From Hetaerina americana (lineage: Eukaryota; Arthropoda; Insecta; Odonata; Calopterygidae), in assembly GCA_022747635.1 (NCBI GenBank), contig JAKTNV010000019.1, positions 9,014,001-9,078,000 on the forward strand: a DNA stretch of 64,000 bases. Direction: 5' to 3'. Of this stretch, positions 10,733 to 20,462 are shown in pieces. The notes under the pieces were generated by a model that was not told the origin of the DNA, did no database searches, and worked only from the letters and a program-made list of their open reading frames with translations. Made by a program: the position numbers and the translations under genes. Every line of letters begins with the position of its first letter. Position 1 is the stretch's first letter.

Positions 10733-11460
10733 GAGTCGGAAATTATGCATTGAAAAATTTCTGATTTTTTAATATGTAATTGAAAGCACGAAATACACCT
10801 AAGAAATATAATTAATGGATTAAAACGATGAGAATGCCATATAATTGGTACGCTAAGGTCCTGATGACGAGCTAATAAGAGTTGATTAGGATCGTGGTGG
10901 ACGACTGGGTTTACAGAGGTGTGCCGATAGCAAAATAAAGAAGAACTGGAGAAAAAACTGTTGCTCAGTTTGTTATTACTAATTATTTCGACACAAGTGA
11001 ATCCGAGGGATTATGTACGTAAAGTTTATCACCCCCAATCTCAAGACGAAATATTCGATGGCTGTAATTCTAAAACTAAGATTTATAATGTGTTTGGGAA
11101 TTGTTGTAACATCAAGCTAGGGAAATAAAACATCCACGATTATTAACTTTTCCAGAAAGATAGTAATCATCCAGAGAGAAGAGGAGAGAAAACTCACGGC
11201 TTTACAGTAATTCAATAATTCCGCCACTAGATGACTCGTGCTTATCTGGATCATTATTCGTCCCTCTTGGAGGATTATCCAGTCGCGAGGCAAATCAGAT
11301 GTGAATCGGAAATTAAGCATTCAAACAATTACTGATTTTTAAATGTGTATTTGAAAACACAAAATACACCGGAGAAATATAATTAATTGATTATAATGAA
11401 GAGAATGCTTTACGTCTTAGCATTGGTACGCTAAGGTCCTGATGACGAGCTGATTGGATT
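10733..11460. repeat. Pair of direct repeats in intron 3
   Basis: The segments 10733-10885 and 11303-11460 are similar over about 155 bases. Both contain TACACC.GAGAAATATAATTA-like sequence and the shared block TTGGTACGCTAAGGTCCTGA followed by TGACGAGCT. The 420 bases between the copies show no recognised element. The pair starts about 120 bases upstream of exon 4 in gene direction. Similarity by eye is around 80%. Confidence 0.7.
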
Positions 11461-12089
11461 AGTGACCACAGCAAAGGAATCCTCGAATAGCTACTTTGTT
11501 GAAAGTTGCGACGGATGAGGTAGCTAACAGTTTAAAACGCTGAAATGGAAGTAATTGTCCGAGATTTATTTAAATATATTTTCGTACTCCATGACATTTT
11601 TTTGCAAAATACGCTTTTCACAAGGGGATATTTTTATTTGATTGCTTTTATTGCCTAGTGCAGATTTATTCATATTTGCATTTTTCGGATTGAACTTCAC
11701 CCATTTTTGGAACAATACTGCCACTACGTTCAGCACAGCACCATTAGCCGCATTAGAAAATGAATGTAGTTTATTAACATACAATTCTCGCTGCAAGGTG
11801 ATGAAAGATATACTTGGATTTCTCAAAAATTCTAATTGAAAATTGAGTGATAAACTACGCTAAACGTCAAGATAATAATCACATATTAAAAAATATGTGT
11901 AACCTACAACTTTTCTTATATCATAAGCTCATTCGCATAGCTCTCAACCCAGATAAAAGTGCGAAGAGTTTGTTCTATTAATAATGCTTGTTCAATTGCA
12001 GGAGCAGATCTTCATGGGATGACGGATAAAAGTACTTTGGAAGGAAATGGCCATCTCAGCGTGGATTTATCTGGTTAGCACGCCAGCTC
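11461..12089. other. Intron 3, no recognised element
   Basis: AT-rich intronic sequence. Short open frames near 11566-11840 lack any recognised domain and are not called. Confidence 0.4.
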
Positions 12090-12270
12090 AGGGGGGAAGT
12101 TCCTTTCCCTGTACCGGCTCTGGTTACCCAGGAAGATCTGGTGCCCGAAAAATCACATAGCTTGGGTAGAACTGCAGGTGTCCAGAGACTTGCCCGGGAA
12201 TTGAACCCGGACCCTCCAGTCAGTAGTCTAACGCAAGTAGCCTATCCCTGGGCTACCGCTACCCACACAC
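12090..12270 (-). repeat. tRNA-derived SINE, head part, minus strand
   Basis: The reverse complement begins with a tRNA-like head (GGGTTCAATTCCCGGG as B box near 12191-12206). It continues into the body with GAAAAATCACATAGCTTGGG on the plus strand, shared with the copy at 36965-37300. The 3' tail is missing. Confidence 0.75.
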
Positions 12271-12279
12271 CCACACCCA

Positions 12280-12345
12280 CTCACCCACACACACACACGC
12301 ACATATGTATATATATATATATATATTTATATGTATAATTATAAT
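12280..12345. repeat. (CA)n and (TA)n microsatellite
   Basis: An ACACAC stretch (about 12288-12303) is followed by a TA run (about 12306-12330) with small interruptions. Confidence 0.9.
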
Positions 12346-12439
12346 TACAAATATTCTTCTGTTTAAGGTACATTTTCGACACAGACTGAACAGACTCACA
12401 TTTCCTAGCTTCGTCTAAGAAGAAAAATTTTTTGCATTC

Positions 12440-12990
12440 CACACTACCATAAACCGATCCTCAGTGTCGTATATGTACATTCTATCTTCCTTAATTCCGT
12501 CCAACATCCTTTTCTTCCCCCACCTCACTTGCCTAACGTTCTGCCTCCCTCTAACATTCTTCAACATCACATATCCATCCATTCATCACATATCCATTCA
12601 TATCCAATGTTGCTGCCTCCACCACTATGCCTGGTACTTCCAACATGGAGATAGCTGTTAAATTATTATTCGATGAAAAAGAATTTACATCGATAAGGAA
12701 AGAATAAACAGAGGATCCTTGTGATAAAAAAATGTATTCCTGATGAAGTTGAATATAGAAGGGAATGATGATAGCTCCAGACGAGGACTGCGAGATAGAG
12801 AAAGCGCACATGGAAATTGAATCAGCAAAGGTTGTGGGAATAGATAAAATACTGGAACAACTAATCAGGAATATGAGAGAACGGCGAAGGAATAGTTTTT
12901 ATGGCCTCATCGGAAGTATTCATGGGGCAGGAATTTGGATGGTAGAATTTTTTGAGGCCAGTATCCACTCTTATCCCAAAAAAAAGAAAT
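12440..12990. pseudogene. RTE-like LINE scraps in both orientations
   Basis: 12440-12640 resembles, on the minus strand, the decayed 3' end seen at 3842-4200 and 29150-29520 (CATTCCATCC-type blocks with TGCCTAACGTTCTGCC). 12765-12960 on plus reads IEKAHMEIESAKVVGIDKIL, which corresponds to the conserved A..K..G.D.IP..L segment before the reverse transcriptase fingers of this LINE group. Both pieces are short and broken. Confidence 0.45.
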
Positions 12991-13214
12991 AACACTTGTG
13001 AACAATTTGGAAATATGGTAAGTATGATTTCACATACGAATGAATGGATAAATAATTATTAGGGTCATAGAATACGGGATAAGAAGTGAAGAGTGCTACT
13101 AAGTATTTAGGAGAAGATAAGTTTGAATTCCAAGAAACTGCGGGTGATGCCGCGACAGTAAATTTTAATAGAGTCATCGGCAATAAGCGTTGCATTACAA
13201 TGCAACAATTTCAG

Positions 13215-13385
13215 ATTGTAAAAATTGGAACCCGGATACCTCGATGTCCGGCCGAGTGCTTTAGCCAGGTAAGCAATCGAGGCGTCCTCTTAAACTCCGA
13301 GATTTTGGGGGCTTTAAAGGAACAAGAGGGATGACGGACGAACATCGAGGGATCCGGGTTCGAATCCCGGTAAAGTCGAATGATT
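13215..13385. repeat. Inverted pair of tRNA-like segments
   Basis: On plus, ATCCGGGTTCGAATCCCGG (13352-13370) has a perfect B box or T-arm form. On minus, a matching segment near 13262-13222 reads ACATCGAGGTATCCGGGTTC. The two are inverted copies about 80 bases apart, so the RNA could fold into one long hairpin. A CACTCGGCCGG stretch on minus looks like part of an A box. A normal tRNA gene is not formed by either arm as far as I can fold it by eye. Confidence 0.55.
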
Positions 13386-13389
13386 CTTA

Positions 13390-14194
13390 CTCTCTGAAAA
13401 TATTGAATTGCAATGCACATATAGCGGATGACTCATTAAAAGTTACTGTCGCGGTATCTCCCGCAATTTCTTAAAATATGTCAAAGTTAGAACACCCTTA
13501 GTGTTGAAAGTTAGCTTTATGCAAGGGAACAGTGGCGCATCGACAATGATTATGAAAATACATTGTAATTGAACAAAAAATTCTCAGTAGATTCATTAAT
13601 CACTGACTTTCATACTTTATTCACGAACAATATTTTGTAAAGTAACAGTGATTCCACATCAGTACTATAGTTTTCATATAAAATGTTAAATGATAATTAC
13701 ACTTTTGTAAAACAACATAAATATCTTATATTAAAATGATGAGGAAAATGGTCAAATGCTCATTATTTTCTCGATAACTTGAAAAATTTAGAAAATTTTG
13801 AGCTAATTAATTATAATATGAATACTTGAGTATTCAAATATCTTTTAAAATAAAAGATTAGCGTCTAACTGACCTAATTTCCTTCTTTCAGTATATTTTG
13901 TGAGACTGAGGGCATAGTGATCATTATAATCTCAATAAATTATGAAATACCCAGTTTTTCTTTCGTCTTTTGTAACCTTGTATTAACCTGATACGAACTA
14001 CACGAAATAAAAAAAATCTTACGGCAATTCTGAGCCCCAAGAGAACTCAAAACAATTGTTTTGGACAGCAATAATATGAACCATAATATGTTCAATATGT
14101 AGGTACCATTCAAAATTAGTTAAATATCTCTAATTTTGAGTAACCATTAGGACTGAAATAATGACAGAATATGAAAAATAATGGTAGACTGACA
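13390..14194. other. Intron 3, AT-rich, left of LTR element
   Basis: AT-rich sequence without recognisable frames or repeats. It ends with GTAT at 14195-14198, the left copy of the target duplication of the LTR element. Confidence 0.5.
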
Positions 14195-14429
14195 GTATTG
14201 TCGCAAGTATGCGACATGGTTCTCCCTTCCTGGCTCCTCCGACTACCCACCCCAAGCAATCAACGACGCACTGTTGCAGGTGTACAACAATAGTATTCCT
14301 CCCTGGTTTTCCCCAAAACTCCCAAGCAACCAACGACAATGTTTCCAAGCGATCAACAACAATAGTATTCCTCCTCAGGGTTTTTCCCCAAAACTCCCAC
14401 GTGACCAACAACAATGCTCCAAAGTTGGG

Positions 14430-14466
14430 TATAAAAGCCCTGATCGCGGGGCGAAAAGCAGTCAGT
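14430..14466 (+). promoter_or_regulatory. LTR core promoter
   Basis: TATAAAAG at 14430-14437 is followed about 25-30 bases later by GTCAGTGG around 14461, containing the arthropod initiator pattern TCAGT. Transcription probably starts there, marking the U3/R border. The matching position in the 3' LTR is about 19834-19870. Confidence 0.75.
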
Positions 14467-14869
14467 GGTTATCTGGCGGTGACCGGTAGGGCACGAAGCT
14501 TCGGCAGTGTTGCGCTTGTCGCGACAGCGTGTCCTATTCTTGACTCATCTTGGACGAGGGCTCCGCCCAGGTTACGTTCGTCGTGACCGCGTCCAACCTG
14601 CCTACACCCTTTCCCAGGTAAGGGTCAGTTGGTTATCTGGTGGTGACCGGTAGGGCACGATGCTTCGGCTATGTTGCGCTTGTCGCGACAGCGTGTCCTA
14701 TTTTCTGACTCAACTTCGGACGAGGGCTCTGCCCAGGTTATGCGTGTCGTGACTGCGTCCGCCCTGCCATACCCCCTTCCTGACGGACGCGCGTTGGTGT
14801 ACTGAGGGTCTAGCCATCCATAAATTGCGTATAACTTTGTAAATGGTGCATTTCAACTGTATTTTGTAT

Positions 14870-14875
14870 AATAAA
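14870..14875 (+). terminator. Poly(A) signal in LTR
   Basis: AATAAA lies about 90 bases before the LTR end, as expected for 3' processing at the R/U5 border in the 3' LTR (equivalent site about 20274-20279). Confidence 0.6.
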
Positions 14876-14965
14876 CGATTGTTTGGGTAAGACTCGGTGT
14901 GGTATCTCTGACTTTCCCCGATACCCTTTGTGTCGCACCATTAAGGAACGCCCCTTGCGACATAT

Positions 14966-14982
14966 TGGTGTCAGGTGTGTGG
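14966..14982 (+). other. Probable primer binding site
   Basis: TGGTGTCAGGTGTGTGG begins three bases after the 5' LTR. It starts with TGG, the complement of the tRNA CCA end. I could not assign the tRNA. No strong polypurine tract is visible before the 3' LTR; the flank there is CCGGGGTAA. Confidence 0.5.
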
Positions 14983-15181
14983 GGTCACGGTTGGACTAGT
15001 GATTTATTCAGTGAATGCGATAGTTATCATAGATTTTCATGTTCCCGTGTACCTTTTTAAATCGGAAAATTAGCCCAACCAGCGCCCACCATGGGTATCG
15101 GATAAACTCGGAGTATGAAAAAATAAATTAATTAAGCACCCTCAAAATTTTAACGTAATTAGCATTGGATTAAATTTCGCG

Positions 15182-16381
15182 ATGGATGGCCTTAACCCTC
15201 ATAGACTTGGTTACTGTAACCCTTTTCTCGATTATCAAGGAACCGTCCCTGAATTTAAACTCGGCAATACACTCGACTTCACACCTTCGGTTAATGTGTT
15301 AGAACAGCCGGGAAGTAGCACGAGCCCCCAAAATGTTTGCGGAGAAGCGGCGCAAACCGCCGCTATTGGCAGCCAGTTTCATTTAATTCCAACGTTTAGC
15401 GGTGAAGATGAGATAGGGGTTGACAAATTTTTGGAAAGCGTTCGTATTGTAAGTCATCTTAGTGGTTGGAATGAAGCACAGACCTTAGGAGTCGCTCAAC
15501 TTCGGCTTGGAGGAACCGCCGCGGATTTTGTCTCTGCAAATCATCACATATTAGGTTCATACGCGGACTTTTCCATTAATCTCAAAAGGAGATTTTCCCT
15601 TAAGGCCTCTCCAATCATGTTAGAAAAAATATTTAACACTTGTGTACAAAAACCGCTGGAGAGCGTCGCAGAATTTTCAACCAGATTGCGCAATGTCGCC
15701 CGTAGGCTACGCGAGTCATGGGGCGAGATCGATTCAGAAACAGCGAAGAGAATGATTGAAGGTAGACTTCTCGCGCAATTTTTAATTGGGCTGAGGGAAG
15801 AGATTGGCAGGTTTGTGTTGGTGCGTAATCCAACGAACTTGATTGAGGCAGAAGGGTTCGCAAGCGTTGAAGAAGCTAGTGTCAGAAATTACGCCGTCAA
15901 TAGAGAAGTAAACTCACCACAACAGTCTCATGCGTGGTTGTGTCAATCACCCCCTAGGTGGCCGCCGTCTCCAAATATAACGCCTTGGTCAGGGATACAC
16001 CCGAATCCGCCAAATGTTGCAGGTTGGCAGTTTCCCGGGGAACAAATTAACGCCGCGCAGGCTGTCGGGAGGGGTTCCCAAGTAAGATCGGTTCCCCCGG
16101 TGCAAGGAGGGGCACCAAAGGATAATCACGGCGCACGCGTTTGCTTTCGCTGCGGTAAAACCGGTCACATTGCTCGAGCATGTAGACAGAGTGAGAGGGG
16201 AACGAGGCCGTCTTTGTGTTTTAATTGTGGTAATGAAAATCATTTCTCTACAGATTGCCCGCTCGTGATATGCGGCATCTGTCAAAAGACTGGCCATCTT
16301 CCCAAACGCTGCCCGAGGCGCGAAAATCCCTTCGTGGCGGGAAACGCCGATCTCCCGACCGGGAGGTCGGGACAGATTTAA
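15182..16381 (+). CDS. gag: Gag polyprotein of the LTR element
   Basis: The frame is 399 codons from an ATG at 15182 to TAA at 16379-16381. Residues about 65-235 resemble the capsid region of Ty3/gypsy Gag proteins (FSGEDEIGVDKFLESV, then RLGGTAADFV, a REEIGRFV segment and a final helix-rich part). Three CCHC zinc knuckles of form C-X2-C-X4-H-X4-C follow near residues 320-378: CFRCGKTGHIARAC, CFNCGNENHFSTDC and CGICQKTGHLPKRC. They should bind packaged RNA. Three intact knuckles and no premature stops suggest a recently functional protein that forms particles in the cytoplasm. Its last codons overlap the protease frame and contain the frameshift signal. Confidence 0.92.
   Translation: MDGLNPHRLGYCNPFLDYQGTVPEFKLGNTLDFTPSVNVLEQPGSSTSPQNVCGEAAQTAAIGSQFHLIPTFSGEDEIGVDKFLESVRIVSHLSGWNEAQTLGVAQLRLGGTAADFVSANHHILGSYADFSINLKRRFSLKASPIMLEKIFNTCVQKPLESVAEFSTRLRNVARRLRESWGEIDSETAKRMIEGRLLAQFLIGLREEIGRFVLVRNPTNLIEAEGFASVEEASVRNYAVNREVNSPQQSHAWLCQSPPRWPPSPNITPWSGIHPNPPNVAGWQFPGEQINAAQAVGRGSQVRSVPPVQGGAPKDNHGARVCFRCGKTGHIARACRQSERGTRPSLCFNCGNENHFSTDCPLVICGICQKTGHLPKRCPRRENPFVAGNADLPTGRSGQI
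16339..16372 (+). promoter_or_regulatory. -1 ribosomal frameshift signal, gag to pro
   Basis: The heptamer GGGAAAC (16339-16345) is read G GGA AAC in the Gag frame and fits X XXY YYZ. After a 7-base spacer (16346-16352) comes an 8-bp GC-rich stem, TCCCGACC (16353-16360) with GGTCGGGA (16365-16372), closed by the GNRA-type loop GGGA. Slippage by -1 leads into the protease frame, which is open through the site, while Gag stops 9 codons after the heptamer. GGGAAAC is a known -1 slippery site at retroviral gag-pro junctions. Confidence 0.88.
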
Positions 16382-17799
16382 TTCTAGCGGTCACTCCAGA
16401 AGCGGGATGGACAATAATAGTGAAAATTTTAGGGAAAGATTACAATTTTCTAGTGGACACGGGAGCAGCCGTTACCATCATTAATAATAAAAAATTTCCG
16501 TTTGGCCAATTAAAGATTTCTGATTACAATTCTCGAGTGCGAAGCGCGTCAGGTCATCCCTTACCAATCATTGGACAGAGTTGCGTGCCATTTTTGATCG
16601 AAGATAAATTATATCCCCATGACGTCTTAGTAGTGGATTTGGGGGAAACGAGCTATGACGGTCTTCTAGGCCTTGATTTTATGGTTCGTTACGGGAAAAG
16701 TATATCGTTCAATAAACGGAAAATAAGAATGGGTGAGGGACACGAGACGAACCTAAAATCTAATACCGTAACATCACAGATAAACGAGCCCAGAGGTGCC
16801 CATGAAATTGGAGTTTCGGAAGAGGTCAAGTCGTTTGATTCTTTCATTTCTGGTATAATTAATGGCAATGATTCGCAAATGGCCACGTATGATTTAGTAT
16901 TCCTTGAGGAAAAAACGATAAGCGACACTAAAAACCAAAGTGCTCTCCCGGCAGAGATAATGAAATGTAACTCGCGAATAAATAATAGTATGGAGGGAGG
17001 TTGTTTTCAAGTAACGATGGAGGAATCGACAGCGAGGGACGATGGGAATAAGGATAACGGATCTCTAAATAAGGATTCAGAGAAATTAGCAGAGGTGGCG
17101 AAGGCCGAAAGATTCATGGAGAGGGTGCCACCCGCGTCGCAATCAGGCCGCACCGCTAGGGACGAAGTTATTGGCGATGTCTTTAAGGTTTCCACCGACT
17201 CCCGGTTTGGGATAAAGGAGTTGGGTGATGATTGTGTTTTTCCGCCAGTAACAGAGGATAGTTTTGTTGTCCCCCGGTGCGACGAAGTTATTGGCGATGT
17301 CTTTAAGGTTTCCACCGACTCCCGGTTTGGGATAAAGGAGTCGGATGATGGTTGTGTTTTTCCGCCAGTAACAGAGGATAGATTGGTTGCCCCCCTGTGC
17401 GATGGCAAAGTTCGCGAAATTCAGACCGGCGCTAGTAATGGGATTGGCCGATCGAGCAAAATTATATTAGAGGAATCTATTAGAGTACCGCCGTTATCCG
17501 TTGTGTTGTCGAAGGTAAAGAGTCAGATGGCTGAAGGCGAAGAGGTGCGAGTCGTGGAAAGCGAGAGAGATTTATTTATTCTGCCGAGTATTGCTTCGGT
17601 GTCACCTGAAGGCACCGTCCCCATATTACTTTGTAACATTCGTAGCAGCGAACAAAAGTTAAAAAAGGGCTATATAGTCGAGGTGGTGCCATTTCGGGAG
17701 GAAGTTCAGGCACCCCTCAGTAACTGGGTAGACGCTGAGGACGAAAACTTCTGGCCAGACCCTTCCGCGATGAAAAGACTTGTCGCGAGTCAATGTTAG
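16346..17799 (+). CDS. pro: Protease and linker region, -1 frame to Gag
   Basis: There is no suitable own ATG; the frame overlaps the end of Gag and is reached by -1 frameshifting. A retropepsin domain comes first: FLVDTGAAVTII contains the catalytic Asp (codons near 16450-16485), and YDGLLGLDFM the hydrophobic-G loop near 16650-16683. A hydrophilic linker follows with a 40-residue tandem duplication encoded by 17161-17280 and 17281-17400. The C-terminal part has IRVPPLSVVLSKVK, DLFILPSIASVSPEGTVPIL and a KKGYIVEVV segment, the kind of sequence that precedes reverse transcriptase in Ty3/gypsy Pol. The frame then ends in TAG TGA, exactly where reverse transcriptase would be expected, so the rest of pol appears lost. 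Confidence 0.88.
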
Positions 17800-17832
17800 T
17801 GAAGTTCCGTCCGAGGCGATGGAGCCTCATGA

Positions 17833-18297
17833 GGGGAGAGTTTGCATGGCAACACCCGAGAGTCTGGTGAGGAGGACCGGGACGATCCATTGGAAGATTG
17901 GTGGCTTTCCCCCGAAGGAGGACCCCCGGAGGAAAGGCCATCTCTCGCCCCCGCAGGACATCTCAACCAGCCAGAGGTTGTGGGATTGGTGAACCAGTAC
18001 GAAGAGCGCCGGTTCCGTTGCTGGTGGGATGCAACCATGCGGGAATTTGAGGAATCCTGGGCATCCACCTCGCATGGACTCTCCTCAAAGGGATGCAGAC
18101 CGAACTCCATCGAGAACCCGTTTAGTTCCCCAGAGTCTCCTCATTGTGCTCCCCTACAGTGTAGACTCCCCTCTACGCTTGTAGAGGCTAAGGTTGGCCC
18201 TAAAGGACGGAAAAGACATAACAAGGCCAGACGATTTCTATATCGACGTCGCCAGGCTCTAAGAGTGCAAGCTTCCCAAGCCCTCACGCCGAAATAA
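17833..18297 (+). CDS. Orphan basic-tailed frame in LTR element
   Basis: This frame is open from a stop at 17830 to TAA at 18295-18297, in the same frame as the protease region but beyond three in-frame stops. The first ATG is at 18037, giving 86 codons. The N-terminal part is acidic and proline-rich; the C-terminal part is strongly basic (PKGRKRHNKARRFLYRRRQA). It could be the remnant of an integrase tail or an accessory protein. I recognise no domain. A 30-base direct repeat (TTCTATGTTTGAGATTATTA at about 18301 and 18347) follows the stop. Confidence 0.4.
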   Translation, partial: GESLHGNTRESGEEDRDDPLEDWWLSPEGGPPEERPSLAPAGHLNQPEVVGLVNQYEERRFRCWWDATMREFEESWASTSHGLSSKGCRPNSIENPFSSPESPHCAPLQCRLPSTLVEAKVGPKGRKRHNKARRFLYRRRQALRVQASQALTPK

Positions 18298-19602
18298 GTG
18301 TTTCTATGTTTGAGATTATTAAGTGTTTGTGCATTAGGTTTAAGTGTTTCTATGTTTGAGATTATTAAGTGTACCCTGTGTTAAGTGTAGCAAAAAGTGA
18401 TTCATTAAGTGATCTTGCTATGTTTGCCCTTAAACCAGCATTGGACCAACGGTTGATTGTTAATACAATTAATTTTGGACTCAGAAAGAAAAACTCTCTG
18501 TGTAAAGAACTTCGTAGTCGTTTGGGATTCCAAAGAACGTGATTATAAAATGTGGATTTTCTGTGTTAATTTTAAGTAAACGGTGAATATTTTAAGGCAA
18601 ATACATCCGTATAAACAGAAGATTGGGGTTGCATTTTCTGGCAGGTACAAGATGCGCGAGTCAAATATATCTTAAAGAAGATTGCTCAATTGGCCGGTGA
18701 TAAGGAGTGGTCACTGCTGTACTACAAACCGAAGAACTTCTCACTCTGTAACAAATTAGTTGTGTCCCTCTCTCCCGGCACTCTTCCCAGCTATCCCATG
18801 AAGCCAGATGACTCAGTACTATGGTGATGCTAGCCGAGTATGGGGTGTTAACACCTTCTATCCCTGCTCCCGGTCTCCTAAAAGAGGCAACCCAGGGAGC
18901 GGAGCGAATGAATACACCAGGCTTGGTCTTTACGGGCGTCTGAGGAAGTGATGTTTTACCCCTTTACAAGGTGGCTCACGTTAAAATAGCGCGGCACTCT
19001 GGAAGGATTGCCCTGCTAGTCATTTTACTCATGCAACAAAGGAGTCAGAAAAATACGATTTTTGAGGCTCACCCCTTTCCGGCCCCATCAGTAGATGGCG
19101 ATCAAAATATTTAATTGTCCACAGATTCACTTTACCTGGCGGTGAGTGATTTCAAAATGCAATTTGTAAAAATTGCTCAGAGCTGTGGTGTGCACATAAT
19201 TAAGGCCCCTATACAATTCACAGTTAGAGTGAGAAGCTCGGACGTTGGTATGACAGCAGGTTTTGAGAATGAATGGTCATGGGAGTTTTACTTTACCTCC
19301 CAGATGCTCAGCTGATGATGGCGTCCAATACCTGCCAGGAATAGTCAGCCGAAACCAGAAAGATAATATTCTTAACATGGTGAATGTGTCCAATGCTCCA
19401 CTGTTCTCAAATTTGTATTGTGTCGTAAAAAATTGTTGTTTTCAAGGGAAAAACTGATTGTGAAAAACTTTTCCTGCTTACCTTGCTGTTGAAAATTTTC
19501 GGGTTATGTTCAAGTGCTCTATAATAAGTTTTGTATTTTTAATTTGTGTATGTTGTTTTCCTGGAATGGTTAGACCCTTGATTTTATTTGCTACCGGGGT
19601 AA
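18298..19602 (+). other. 3' interior of the LTR element, mostly non-coding
   Basis: About 1.3 kb separates the last long frame from the 3' LTR. One 61-codon frame, 18645-18827, starts right after a splice-acceptor-like TTGCATTTTCTGGCAG and encodes YILKKIAQLAGDKEWSLLYY and LVVSLSPGTLPSYP; I recognise no family. The rest has no long frame. This region replaces the usual pol 3' half. Confidence 0.45.
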
Positions 19603-20366
19603 TGTCGCAAGTATGCGACATGGTTCTCCCTTCCTGGCTCCTCCGACTACCCACCCCAAGCAATCAACGACGCACTGTTGCAGGTGTACAACAATAGTAT
19701 TCCTCCCTGGTTTTCCCCAAAACTCCCAAGCAACCAACGACAATGTTTCCAAGCGATCAACAACAATAGTATTCCTCCTCAGGGTTTTTCCCCAAAACTC
19801 CCACGTGACCAACAACAATGCTCCAAAGTTGGGTATAAAAGCCCTGATCGCGGGGCGAAAAGCAGTCAGTGGTTATCTGGCGGTGACCGGTAGGGCACGA
19901 AGCTTCGGCAGTGTTGCGCTTGTCGCGACAGCGTGTCCTATTCTTGACTCATCTTGGACGAGGGCTCCGCCCAGGTTACGTTCGTCGTGACCGCGTCCAA
20001 CCTGCCTACACCCTTTCCCAGGTAAGGGTCAGTTGGTTATCTGGTGGTGACCGGTAGGGCACGATGCTTCGGCTATGTTGCGCTTGTCGCGACAGCGTGT
20101 CCTATTTTCTGACTCAACTTCGGACGAGGGCTCTGCCCAGGTTATGCGTGTCGTGACTGCGTCCGCCCTGCCATACCCCCTTCCTGACGGACGCGCGTTG
20201 GTGTACTGAGGGTCTAGCCATCCATAAATTGCGTATAACTTTGTAAATGGTGCATTTCAACTGTATTTTGTATAATAAACGATTGTTTGGGTAAGACTCG
20301 GTGTGGTATCTCTGACTTTCCCCGATACCCTTTGTGTCGCACCATTTAGGAACGCCCCTTGTGACA
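19603..20366 (+). repeat. 3' LTR of the gag-pro element
   Basis: Same 764-base length as the 5' LTR. I see differences only at the end: ACCATTTAGG versus ACCATTAAGG, and CTTGTGACA versus CTTGCGACA. All internal duplications are identical in order. It is followed by the right target duplication GTAT. Confidence 0.95.
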
Positions 20367-20462
20367 GTATATTTACTGTAAATATTGATTAAAAGATATT
20401 TACTAACATAACCAACAATGCTATAGAGAGGAATTTCAATTGATGGATATAATTGAGCTCAC

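Larger units (their letters stand above)
14199..14962 (+). repeat. 5' LTR of the gag-pro element
   Basis: The repeat starts TG and ends CA. Two internal tandem duplications are visible: a unit of about 70 bases in the upstream part (about 14284-14350 and 14356-14423, sharing CAACAATAGTATTCCTCC) and a unit of about 165 bases in the transcribed part (about 14461-14622 and 14627-14785, sharing GGTGACCGGTAGGGCACGA). A TATA box, an initiator-like site and a poly(A) signal are present. A splice-donor consensus CAGGTAAGG lies at 14615-14623 in the first long unit only. Confidence 0.95.
14199..20366 (+). mobile_element. Complete LTR retrotransposon, gag-pro only
   Basis: Two 764-base direct repeats (14199-14962 and 19603-20366) begin TGTCGCAAG and end TTG(C/T)GACA, and are flanked by the 4-base duplication GTAT (14195-14198 and 20367-20370). 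I found only two differences between the repeats by eye, so the insertion is young. The 4640-base interior encodes a Ty3/gypsy-like Gag and a retropepsin in the -1 frame, then a pre-reverse-transcriptase-like linker. There is no reverse transcriptase, RNase H or integrase. Mobility would therefore need enzymes from another element. It lies in intron 3 antisense to the host gene, its right end only 96 bases from the donor of exon 3. Part of another LTR of this family lies at 63856-64000. Confidence 0.93.

Noticed and set aside
14209..14586. 125-codon frame in the LTR (again at 19613-19990)
   Set aside because: It spans promoter and start region of the LTR and contains its tandem duplication; no protein features. 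It is identical in both LTRs simply because the LTRs are.
15633..16297. Minus-strand frames opposite gag
   Set aside because: They are shadows of the gag frame, without domains; the plus-strand zinc knuckles and capsid pattern decide the strand.
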